Positions 1 to 5,687 of a DNA stretch of 6,558 nt are shown in pieces; positions within the stretch are counted from its first letter, which is position 1; every line of letters starts with the position of its first letter. Source of the stretch: Mesotoga sp. (GTDB taxonomy: Bacteria; Thermotogota; Thermotogae; Petrotogales; Kosmotogaceae); NCBI GenBank assembly GCA_011620045.1, contig WOZY01000286.1:1-6558 (forward strand). Reading direction: 5' to 3'. The position numbers and the translations under genes are program-made. The notes under the pieces were generated by a model. The model searched no databases. It was not told where the DNA came from and was given only the letters and a program-made list of their open reading frames with translations.

Positions 1-66
1 GGGCTCATTTATTAGATTCTCTACCAGTCCGGTTGCCAATTTGCTTTTGATCTCTTCGAAGCTCAT
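1..66 (-). CDS. N-terminus of the next operon gene, probably cas7d/csc2 (partial, runs off the left edge)
   Basis: Twenty-two codons are visible, beginning MSFEEIKSKLATGLVENL; the rest lies beyond the window. The ATG at 66-64 overlaps the TGA of the preceding gene in an ATGA arrangement, so it should be translated by coupling. A Shine-Dalgarno element GGAGGAG sits 5 bases upstream (72-78). In type I-D loci cas10d is normally followed by csc2 (Cas7d, the crRNA-binding backbone subunit), and position is the main reason for that suggestion. The visible residues are too few to show a RAMP fold. That this is a real coding start is well supported; the identity is inference. Csc1 (Cas5d) is the alternative. 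Confidence 0.5.
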   Translation of the reverse strand, partial: MSFEEIKSKLATGLVENLINEP

Positions 67-506
67 CTCATCTCCTCCATCTCAGCATGATTTTCTTTGT
101 TCGAATTTCTATCATCCCAATATCTGCGACGTATGCTCAACGTTGCTGAATAAAAACCATCAGCGAGGCTGTTTGACATTTTCTTCAGCCTGCCCGGTTT
201 TCCCTCGCAGATATCATTCAGAATCTTATCTACAAAGTAATCAGCAAACACATCTGCCTTGGCATCAAGTCCCATCCTTTCCGGAACGAATGCCTGATCA
301 TCCCCCATTCGATCGATAGTCTTCTGGATGCGTCCAGAGACCGTCGCTCTGTAATCACATTTCGAGAGATCAACGCCCCGAAGTTCTGTAATTGCCTTTA
401 CGGATTCACGGAACAGTCTTTCCACGGCATGCGGCTTGAAACCCTTAGGCTGAGCAATATCAAAACCAAGCTCCGCCAAATGACATATCTTATCTGATTC
501 ATTCAT
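63..506 (-). CDS. cas11d: Stand-alone type I-D small subunit, equivalent to the C-terminal Cas11d part of Cas10d
   Basis: This 147-residue protein, rich in predicted helix and basic residues, should be the small subunit that lines the belly of the I-D Cascade complex and contacts target DNA. The segment FADYFVDKILNDICEG (residues 87-102), followed by a basic helix, resembles from memory the C-terminal end of Csc3/Cas10d proteins (FAxYFVxxLF...C.GD pattern). In studied I-D systems Cas11d arises by internal translation within cas10d. Here it has its own ATG, 6 bases after the cas10d stop, with a near-perfect Shine-Dalgarno element. It is in the same reading frame as cas10d, with TGA TCA GAG between them. 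Large part (856), three intervening codons and this part (147) total 1006, close to the usual length of a fused Cas10d. Its stop overlaps the next start (ATGA). The alternative is simply a broken C-terminal piece of Cas10d, which the strong start signal argues against. Confidence 0.75.
   Translation of the reverse strand: MNESDKICHLAELGFDIAQPKGFKPHAVERLFRESVKAITELRGVDLSKCDYRATVSGRIQKTIDRMGDDQAFVPERMGLDAKADVFADYFVDKILNDICEGKPGRLKKMSNSLADGFYSATLSIRRRYWDDRNSNKENHAEMEEMR
72..78 (-). promoter_or_regulatory. Ribosome binding site of the partial left-edge gene
   Basis: Read on the minus strand this is GGAGGAG, 5 bases before the ATG at 66. It lies inside the last codons of the small-subunit gene, which forces the EMEE residues near that protein's C-terminus. 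Confidence 0.7.
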
Positions 507-510
507 CTCT

Positions 511-518
511 GATCACCT
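511..518 (-). promoter_or_regulatory. Extended Shine-Dalgarno of cas11d that contains the cas10d stop codon
   Basis: On the minus strand the sequence is AGGTGATC, then AGAG, then ATG. All eight bases match the complement of the conserved 16S rRNA 3' end (GATCACCT). The in-frame TGA ending cas10d (515-513) lies inside this element. The ribosome that terminates on cas10d is therefore already positioned over the start of cas11d. Confidence 0.75.
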
Positions 519-3083
519 TCTCAAACCATCCAGAAATAGAGCCTCTTCGAGCAGATACTGTACTTTATTTTCATTCTCGGATCCGCGGTAAACCATTTTC
601 AAAAGATGCGATCCAGGAAGCATTTCATCCCTTATCACTCTGAGGTACTTTGGAAATAGAGAGTCTTTTAACCCAGAGCTGGTATTGTAACCAAGACGTA
701 TTAAAGCACTGGCTGATTTAATTGTCTCCTCCAGCTTTGAAAGTGGAATGAATTTTCCATAGAAGTCAATCACATGTGAATTGATCGAATCCAAAGCTAC
801 AACTTCTTTAAAATCTCTGCCACGCATGGTTGTTATGGGCGAATGGCTGACAACTACCCGCATTCCTGTGTATGCAGCAATGATCAGGGCGATGTAGACC
901 CCAAAGAAATGAAATTCCGTAGTGTTCTCGGAAGGTTTGTAGAAGATCATGCTGGCAGTACCGATGGTGTTACCGTATCCTTGTGCCATATACTGAGCCA
1001 TGCTCATACCTTTGGAGCCTTCGTCCTCATCTTTCACTGCAAGGTCCTTGATCCAAGAATTGTAGACGTCTACATTTATTCCCATTTCCGTAGAGCTGCC
1101 TACGTATTTAGAGTTAAACGTCCTCTCTGCAAGTGCGGCCATCCTCACTCGGGCTTCATCTGAAAATCTTGAGAGTATAGATTTGACCAGCTCCCATGAT
1201 TCTAATGTGAAGAAATAGTCCGGGATGAAATGGAAATATAGAACCTCATTATTCAAGCCCTTGCCTTTTGGAAGAGTGAAACCATTCATCCTCAAGGCAA
1301 GCTCTACGCCACATGGAACACAAGTATAAATGTTGGTAGGCTTTGATTTTCCAACAAAGATCCTGTTGGTGAAGTTGAAGGACAAGAATGAGTTAGAATT
1401 CTCCATCTCTTTTTTATTGAGCAGTGTCCCACGGTTGCACAGATTGCATGTCTTTCCACTCAACTCATACTCTTTATAGGCATCGCTGAGATCAGACTTT
1501 TCCAGACGGGAGATAGTCCCGTTTATCGTCAAAACATCATGAAGGTATTCTATCAATTCCTTTCGGTACGTGTCCGTTTTGCTTGCTAAAAACTGATCCC
1601 ATCCGTCCATTTGAGAAATGTTGCTCCAGATCTTATCAAGGAGAAGGTCTACGGCGTTCGTTGAAGGCATATTTCTTAGCTTTATGCCATTGTACTCGCA
1701 ATCCATCACGTACTGGCCTATAGCATAAGAATAATCCCATTTTCCACCGTTAGCCAAGTATGTAGTGTCTTTTTCCATCGAGTTGAGCAGTGCGTTACAA
1801 ACCTCTGCAGGAACACCCCAAATATCACATGTTTTCTGCAGCGATAGCTTATTATCCGAAATAATCTCGGATATGAAAGATTGATGAACAGTAGCTACAG
1901 CCCTGGCGAATCCCAATAGGATCTTTTGGCCGTCTTTCGAGCTTTCCATTTCTAATGGAACAACTTCTCCGCATCTAGTGATGCCATCGATCATCGAATC
2001 TGTCAAGCCCACGCTCTTTTCTGCATGAGCCGATGTGATGGACTTCTCAAGGAAGGTGCTCAACATAGTCTTAGCACCGCTGAAGAAATAGTATTCATCA
2101 CTTAGTCCATAATATCCAAGTCGCGGCGTTTTCAGATTGTTGCCGATTCGACTCGGATTTGAAAGGGCTGGAGATGATGCCTGGATATTCCCTTCCAGAG
2201 CTTCGTAAACACCTTCGATAAAATCTTTTGAAATTGCTGTCCTTTGCATTCCTTTGCCAATATACACGCAGCCATCCTGATAGGCCATGAGCATTATCAA
2301 GCCCTGTTTTTGGAGAACATCGGCTACAGTTTTATTGATTATCCCAGAGAGAATGCCCTTAACGTCATCCAGCCTATGGTACTGCAGATTCAATTGATCT
2401 TCTGGCAGGTCTTGCGGGAAACCGTCACGAAGCGCCGACAATGATCGAGCCGAGACTGCCTCCTCAGGAGACGAACAGCTCGCCATATTGTCCATTAGAT
2501 ACAGGAAAGGCTCCAAATCCATGAAGCGAGACGTCCGTGCCCCTGAACGAGAGAACCTGCTCTTGTGGAGTGCAACAGCAACAGAAAGGTAATCCTCCCC
2601 CAATAACCGAGGGGCAAATTCACTCAGATGCATCTCCTCAACGAACCTCTTGATCAGAGTTTCAGGAATCTCGAACTCATTTTCCATTGAGTCCGGCCTT
2701 TCAATCGATTCTTCATCCTCGATCCATTCTTCGAATTCCAGCTTGTGAAGCTCATGCACCACGAAGAGAGCAATGCATTCTCGAAGTCCATTCTTATCGA
2801 GTGGCCTTGCATTCAGCTTTTCGAGAGCCTCGTTGAAACGCGTGAGAAAGAGAATGCCGTTTCTGATGTGGTTGAGCATGCTCTGATCGGTTTTTCCGAA
2901 CTCGACGCTCTTGGCTGGTTTGAAGGCCATTCCTCTTTCGACAAGATGAATATCCACTACATTGAGATACTCTTCGAACAATCCAGGCTCAAGTTCTTCA
3001 GAAGATTTGTTATCTCTTTTGAGATCTATATCTCTCAATTTTTTTCGAGCTCTAAAAATATCCTGTAAAGAATCAGCTACCAT
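513..3083 (-). CDS. cas10d: Type I-D CRISPR large subunit Cas10d (Csc3), lacking its C-terminal small-subunit domain
   Basis: Large subunit of the type I-D effector, which binds the crRNA complex, takes part in PAM recognition and carries an HD nuclease domain in this family. The start chosen is ATG at 3083-3081 (protein 856 residues, beginning MVADSLQDIF), because GGAGG lies 7 bases upstream and the ATG overlaps the cas6 stop as TAATG; an ATG 13 codons earlier has no such signal. Residue positions: HD-like region about 65-200, with H72, the HELHK motif (H110, E111, H113) and H173; the usual HD pair appears as HE. A zinc-finger region has paired cysteines C546/C549 and C588/C591. No GGDD palm motif is seen, as expected for Cas10d rather than type III Cas10. 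At 856 residues it is shorter than the roughly 1000 usual for the family; the missing C-terminal part is encoded next as cas11d. Csc3 is favoured over type III Csm1/Cmr2 by the zinc-finger spacing, absent GGDD and neighbours. Confidence 0.85.
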   Translation of the reverse strand: MVADSLQDIFRARKKLRDIDLKRDNKSSEELEPGLFEEYLNVVDIHLVERGMAFKPAKSVEFGKTDQSMLNHIRNGILFLTRFNEALEKLNARPLDKNGLRECIALFVVHELHKLEFEEWIEDEESIERPDSMENEFEIPETLIKRFVEEMHLSEFAPRLLGEDYLSVAVALHKSRFSRSGARTSRFMDLEPFLYLMDNMASCSSPEEAVSARSLSALRDGFPQDLPEDQLNLQYHRLDDVKGILSGIINKTVADVLQKQGLIMLMAYQDGCVYIGKGMQRTAISKDFIEGVYEALEGNIQASSPALSNPSRIGNNLKTPRLGYYGLSDEYYFFSGAKTMLSTFLEKSITSAHAEKSVGLTDSMIDGITRCGEVVPLEMESSKDGQKILLGFARAVATVHQSFISEIISDNKLSLQKTCDIWGVPAEVCNALLNSMEKDTTYLANGGKWDYSYAIGQYVMDCEYNGIKLRNMPSTNAVDLLLDKIWSNISQMDGWDQFLASKTDTYRKELIEYLHDVLTINGTISRLEKSDLSDAYKEYELSGKTCNLCNRGTLLNKKEMENSNSFLSFNFTNRIFVGKSKPTNIYTCVPCGVELALRMNGFTLPKGKGLNNEVLYFHFIPDYFFTLESWELVKSILSRFSDEARVRMAALAERTFNSKYVGSSTEMGINVDVYNSWIKDLAVKDEDEGSKGMSMAQYMAQGYGNTIGTASMIFYKPSENTTEFHFFGVYIALIIAAYTGMRVVVSHSPITTMRGRDFKEVVALDSINSHVIDFYGKFIPLSKLEETIKSASALIRLGYNTSSGLKDSLFPKYLRVIRDEMLPGSHLLKMVYRGSENENKVQYLLEEALFLDGLRR

Positions 3084-3928
3084 TAATTTCCCTCCCCCAC
3101 AACGACCTTCGCCGCCCCGCACCCGCGGGCGACTGCACTTCCCACACCGCTATATTCTGCAAACCTGGCCAGGGCCACAATTCCATTTCTCACCCCATCA
3201 GGTGCATCCCTGGTGAAGGTGTACCGACAGCGCCCCACAAAACCTTGCTTCATTATCGGCCTCGGATGGCCTTTGACCTTGTCGAACACGGTGTTCACCA
3301 CCACGCTGTGCGTATCGTAGACAAGAGGCCTTTCCACAATGTATCTTGCCATCTCATCCCGCTCAATATTCATCCTCAGCTCCTCTGGACAGACCGAGTT
3401 CCACTTTGACAAGAGAGAGTGGAAAACCGCATCCCGATGAGGGAACATCTCAATGACCTTGCTGTTCCTGTATTGAATGCAGACCGGCGATTTAAACTCA
3501 AAATCAAGATATGAATTTTTAACCTCTCCCGCTGACTTCACAATATCTTGGAAGCTGGCAGTGGAGCTGGAAACCTCCTCCGCCCGCAAATCTCCTCTCT
3601 CCAGGCGGAGGTTTCTCTCTCTCAAGACCAATGGCTGAATGATGGAGCGGAAGATCTCCACCTCCTTTGGATCGGTTATCCCTATATTGAGATTGTATCT
3701 TTCGTTTGGATCAACCGCTTTATGCCTCGACCTATTAGAATGCAAAAATTTGCCCTCCAGAGGGCCCAAAGATATCGAGCTGATAGGGGAATCATGCGTA
3801 TGGCTGGCAGCCGTCTCGTCTGCCTCCTGCATGATCCCGAGCAATGAAGAGTATAGTTGATAGCCATCGCTGTATGGAATATCAAATCCAGATTCTGGCC
3901 GGAGTATGAGTGTGATCTTTTGTGGCAT
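3083..3928 (-). CDS. cas6: CRISPR precursor crRNA endoribonuclease Cas6
   Basis: Cas6 cleaves the CRISPR precursor transcript within each repeat to give crRNAs for the effector complex. The 281-residue length is typical for archaeal Cas6. Features seen: a C-terminal glycine-rich RNA-binding loop SGVGSAVARGCGAAKV (260-275), preceded by GFVGRCRYTF (229-238); the mid-protein segment FPHRDAVFHSLLSKWN (162-177), matching the FPxPxxVFxSLxxRWN pattern of the family; and histidines H43 and H45 just before PISSISL (49-55), where Cas6 proteins often carry the catalytic histidine. It is the first gene of the effector operon and is translationally coupled to cas10d. The start at 3928 has no good Shine-Dalgarno, but a TATA-like box lies about 30 bases upstream, suggesting a leaderless transcript. 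The final 150 bases are markedly GC-rich compared with cas10d. Identity is secure; which histidine is catalytic is inference. Confidence 0.88.
   Translation of the reverse strand: MPQKITLILRPESGFDIPYSDGYQLYSSLLGIMQEADETAASHTHDSPISSISLGPLEGKFLHSNRSRHKAVDPNERYNLNIGITDPKEVEIFRSIIQPLVLRERNLRLERGDLRAEEVSSSTASFQDIVKSAGEVKNSYLDFEFKSPVCIQYRNSKVIEMFPHRDAVFHSLLSKWNSVCPEELRMNIERDEMARYIVERPLVYDTHSVVVNTVFDKVKGHPRPIMKQGFVGRCRYTFTRDAPDGVRNGIVALARFAEYSGVGSAVARGCGAAKVVVGEGN
3090..3098 (-). promoter_or_regulatory. Ribosome binding site that fixes the cas10d start
   Basis: The minus strand reads GGGGGAGGGAAATTAATG into the cas10d start codon, placing GGAGG 7 bases before the ATG at 3083. This decides the start in favour of the methionine that overlaps the cas6 stop (TAATG). 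It is embedded in the last codons of cas6 (VGEGN). Confidence 0.8.
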
Positions 3929-3952
3929 CCATCATATACTGCATTCCTTTGC

Positions 3953-3960
3953 ATTTAAAT
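3953..3960 (-). promoter_or_regulatory. TATA-like box of the cas6-cas10d-cas11d operon
   Basis: The minus strand reads ATTTAAAT, with its centre about 29 bases before the cas6 ATG. Archaeal TATA boxes sit about 26 bases before the transcription start, so the mRNA would begin at or within a few bases of the start codon. This agrees with the lack of a ribosome binding site. Prediction only. Confidence 0.5.
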
Positions 3961-3966
3961 CTGTCG

Positions 3967-3980
3967 ATTATTGCAATAAT
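3967..3980. promoter_or_regulatory. Perfect 14-bp palindrome, candidate operator
   Basis: ATTATTGCAATAAT is identical to its reverse complement. It lies directly upstream of the TATA-like box of the cas6 operon, over the position expected for the BRE, and inside the divergent promoter region shared with csa3. Dimeric winged-helix regulators such as Csa3 bind palindromes of this size. Assignment to Csa3 is inference from position. Confidence 0.5.
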
Positions 3981-3993
3981 TCCAAAATTCTGC

Positions 3994-4011
3994 AATTATA
4001 AGGCTATAATT
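3994..4011. promoter_or_regulatory. Interrupted palindrome (7-bp arms, 4-bp spacer), candidate operator
   Basis: AATTATA-AGGC-TATAATT has two perfectly matching 7-base arms. It lies about 20 bases upstream of the csa3 TATA-like box. It differs in sequence from the 14-bp palindrome nearby, so the two may bind different proteins or be weak and strong sites of one. The AT-richness makes a chance origin possible. Confidence 0.35.
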
Positions 4012-4031
4012 TCGGAAGAATGCAACGGAAA

Positions 4032-4039
4032 GATTTTAA
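4032..4039 (+). promoter_or_regulatory. BRE/TATA-like box of csa3
   Basis: CGGAAAGATTTTAAG (4026-4040) resembles a purine-rich BRE followed by a TATA element centred about 27 bases before the csa3 ATG. No Shine-Dalgarno precedes that ATG at useful distance, so a leaderless mRNA is expected. Prediction only. Confidence 0.5.
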
Positions 4040-4062
4040 GCTAGGAATTGCATGATTAAGCA

Positions 4063-4692
4063 ATGAAAACCTACCTATCGCTCTCAGGTTTCGATTCCTC
4101 CCAGATAGTATCCCTGATAGTGAAGTATGGAATTGAAGGCGGAGATAGAATAGTCCTTATCCGTCCTGAAGTAGAGCCCGACACACGCGGAGAATCGACC
4201 ATTCAGGCCATTCGAGATCTCTCCCGTCAGATCGACAGCTCCATAAATCTTGAGATCCACCGGGTTAACCACCGGGATTTCGAAGGGATGGTACTCTCTC
4301 TGAAAGACCTCCTGGAAAAGGCTGAGGGCCAGGTTATCGTTAATCTCTCAGGAGGGCCGCGGGAGATCTTTCTCGCATTCACTATTGTCTGCATCTCTAA
4401 GCCGGAGACGATCCACAAGACGACCAACTTCAGCGATATCGACAGAAGCCTCAATGAAATCCGCTTGCCCAATGTAGTTGCAACGCTTGAGGAGAAGCAG
4501 ATAAGGATTCTAAGGGATATATCTGAGTTCTCGCCCGCGACCATTACAGATATCGCAGAGCGTCTCTCCCTCTCTGAGAGCACCATCTCCAGACAGGTGG
4601 CCAGGCTGGCTGATATCCAGGCACTGGAGGTATTTCCCAGGGGTAAGACAAAGGAGCTGCGAATTACCCTCACCGGCAAACTGCTCCTCTGA
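4063..4692 (+). CDS. csa3: CRISPR-associated transcription regulator Csa3 (CARF plus winged helix-turn-helix)
   Basis: The 209-residue protein has an N-terminal Rossmann-like CARF domain (about 1-135) and a C-terminal winged helix-turn-helix (about 143-205). The CARF signature is the strand and loop VIVNLSGGPREIF (91-103), equivalent to the NxTGGTK-type ligand loop; the recognition helix is SESTISRQVARL (171-182). Known Csa3 proteins are dimers that can bind cyclic oligoadenylate and regulate cas genes and spacer uptake, mostly described next to type I-A systems. Here it stands divergent to a type I-D operon across 134 bases that contain two palindromes, so control of both directions is likely. 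Length is normal to slightly short, ending LTGKLLL. The start at 4063 fits a leaderless transcript. Family assignment is firm; target and ligand are inference. Confidence 0.85.
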   Translation: MKTYLSLSGFDSSQIVSLIVKYGIEGGDRIVLIRPEVEPDTRGESTIQAIRDLSRQIDSSINLEIHRVNHRDFEGMVLSLKDLLEKAEGQVIVNLSGGPREIFLAFTIVCISKPETIHKTTNFSDIDRSLNEIRLPNVVATLEEKQIRILRDISEFSPATITDIAERLSLSESTISRQVARLADIQALEVFPRGKTKELRITLTGKLLL

Positions 4693-5102
4693 TACTGCAA
4701 GCATAGCCATAAGCGTTGACCGCAGCAGGCCAATTCCAAATCGATTGATGACAATCTGAAGGATCATAAAAAGCAAATCACTGCCAATCTCGGCTAACCG
4801 TCGGAATCTGGGTATCCAAGCCACCCCGGCGTTGAGGGGGCCAGAGCACTACCGCGCGTTTTTTCGCGCGCGGCGTCCACAAAAAAACAGCCTGTATGGA
4901 TCAGTCTTGGCAATAATGCAATCAAGGTTTCGGAAATCGACAAAAGAAATGCTTCTCTTCAATCAGCTTTTGCATCTCAGCCGTCCAGAATAACCATCCA
5001 GAACATCGGATTCATTTCCCGGATTTTACGATCCTCGCCTTAAATCTGACGACAAACAAGACAGAGCAGATAGTTCTTTAAGTAAGAAAGTCCAATCATA
5101 GA
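4693..5102. other. 410-base intergenic region without a recognisable gene
   Basis: No reading frame here has both a start signal and a recognisable product. It holds one GC-rich hairpin (4852-4873), an A7 run just after it, and a possible weak promoter for the antitoxin near the right end (TTTAAG at 5077-5082, about 25 bases before the ATG at 5103). A frame open from 4917 to 5081 on the plus strand lacks an ATG and any familiar motif. No CRISPR-like repeats and no tRNA were seen. Given the decayed genes to the right, it may hold remnants too eroded to identify. Confidence 0.6.
4852..4873. terminator. GC-rich hairpin, possible csa3 terminator
   Basis: Arms CCGCGCG and CGCGCGG enclose an 8-base loop starting with six T residues. 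It stands 160 bases after the csa3 stop. The T run is in the loop rather than after the stem, so a classical intrinsic terminator is not clear. Archaeal termination mainly needs T runs, and the T6 could serve on the plus strand. The downstream A7 would be T7 only on the minus strand. Confidence 0.3.
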
Positions 5103-5309
5103 ATGATGCTGGTGAAGGTAAGATATGAAAATAATGTTCTCAAACCTCTGGAAAAGCTCGATTTAACAGAAGGAGATGTAGTTGAAATCGAGATAGTTAA
5201 ATCAAATGCAGATAGACTAGTTGGCCTTCTAAAAGATATCGATATAGATTCAGTCGACCTTCAGCATGCTGCAAGAGATATCTGGGTGAGAAAGGTTGTA
5301 TCTGATTGA
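5103..5309 (+). CDS. AF2212-type (DUF104) antitoxin, VapB role
   Basis: A 68-residue protein opening MMLVKVRYENNVLKPLEKLDL, then EGDVVEIEIVK: this is the characteristic beta-rich N-terminus of the AF2212-like antitoxin family (VxYENGVLKPLEKLxLxEGxxVxIxI), common in archaea. The C-terminal half (residues 37-68) would be the toxin-binding segment. Such proteins neutralise a PIN-domain RNase encoded directly downstream and often repress their own promoter. The gene overlaps the toxin start by 14 bases. It appears intact, whereas its toxin is broken. The start could also be the second ATG (5106) or GTG at 5112; no Shine-Dalgarno is present, and a weak TATA-like TTTAAG about 25 bases upstream fits a leaderless mRNA. 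Confidence 0.8.
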   Translation: MMLVKVRYENNVLKPLEKLDLTEGDVVEIEIVKSNADRLVGLLKDIDIDSVDLQHAARDIWVRKVVSD

Positions 5310-5659
5310 TACCAATATTTTTCTGGAGGCAATGCTGGAGAGGAAATATAGAAATGACTTATTCGATTCATTCCATTGAGACCATTTTGGATAGAATCGG
5401 AAATTTGGACGCTCTCAGGACATTTTTAAAAAGCATTGGAAGGATGAAGGGCTTGAACATCTACAATACTGACCTCAGAGATGAGCTTGCAGTTATAGAT
5501 GAAATGGCAGTAGGCCTGGATTTTGATGATGCTCTGCAATCATATGTTACTAAGAAGCTCAATTTGCAGATAATAAGCTTTGATAGACATTTTGACGGAA
5601 TCGAAGGGATTACCAGACTAAGACCGAAGGACGTACTATCCGCTGAGAAAAAAGATTAG
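5296..5659 (+). pseudogene. PIN-domain toxin (VapC) broken by an internal deletion and frameshift
   Basis: VapC toxins are Mg-dependent RNases of about 130-140 residues with four acidic residues. The true start is TTG at 5296, preceded by GGTGAG 6 bases upstream and overlapping the antitoxin end. This frame gives MYLIDTNIFLEAMLERKYRN (the canonical PIN opening with the first Asp) and soon stops at 5377-5379. The rest continues in another frame from about 5354: HSIETIL (second acid), NTDLRDELAVIDEMAVGLDFDDALQ (third acid cluster, written with its lead-in) and ISFDRHFD (fourth), ending RPKDVL. Roughly 15-20 residues between the first strand-helix and HSIE seem to be missing, as judged from memory of the family. 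A 117-residue reading from TTG at 5306 lacks the LIDTN motif and is not a real toxin. The product as encoded should be inactive, unless the break is a sequence error. Confidence 0.75.
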
Positions 5660-5687
5660 CCAGAACCATCAAAGGCAGGGGCTGGCA

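Noticed and set aside
843..1163. Plus-strand frames within cas10d (also 2244-2444, 2745-3068)
   Set aside because: Antisense to a long conserved reading frame with no recognisable motifs.
513..3083. Type III Cas10 (Csm1/Cmr2) identity for the large subunit
   Set aside because: No GGDD cyclase motif is visible, and the cysteine-pair spacing and the small-subunit C-terminal homology fit Csc3/Cas10d.
3083..3122. Earlier cas10d start giving 13 more residues
   Set aside because: No Shine-Dalgarno precedes it, while the downstream ATG has GGAGG at 7 bases and a TAATG overlap with cas6.
4510..4824. Minus-strand frame opposite the csa3 3' end with a hydrophobic stretch
   Set aside because: It overlaps the helix-turn-helix coding part of csa3 antisense and shows no familiar domain or ribosome site.
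4693..5102. Possible CRISPR array or leader beside csa3
   Set aside because: No direct repeat of 20 bases or more recurs at spacer-like intervals.
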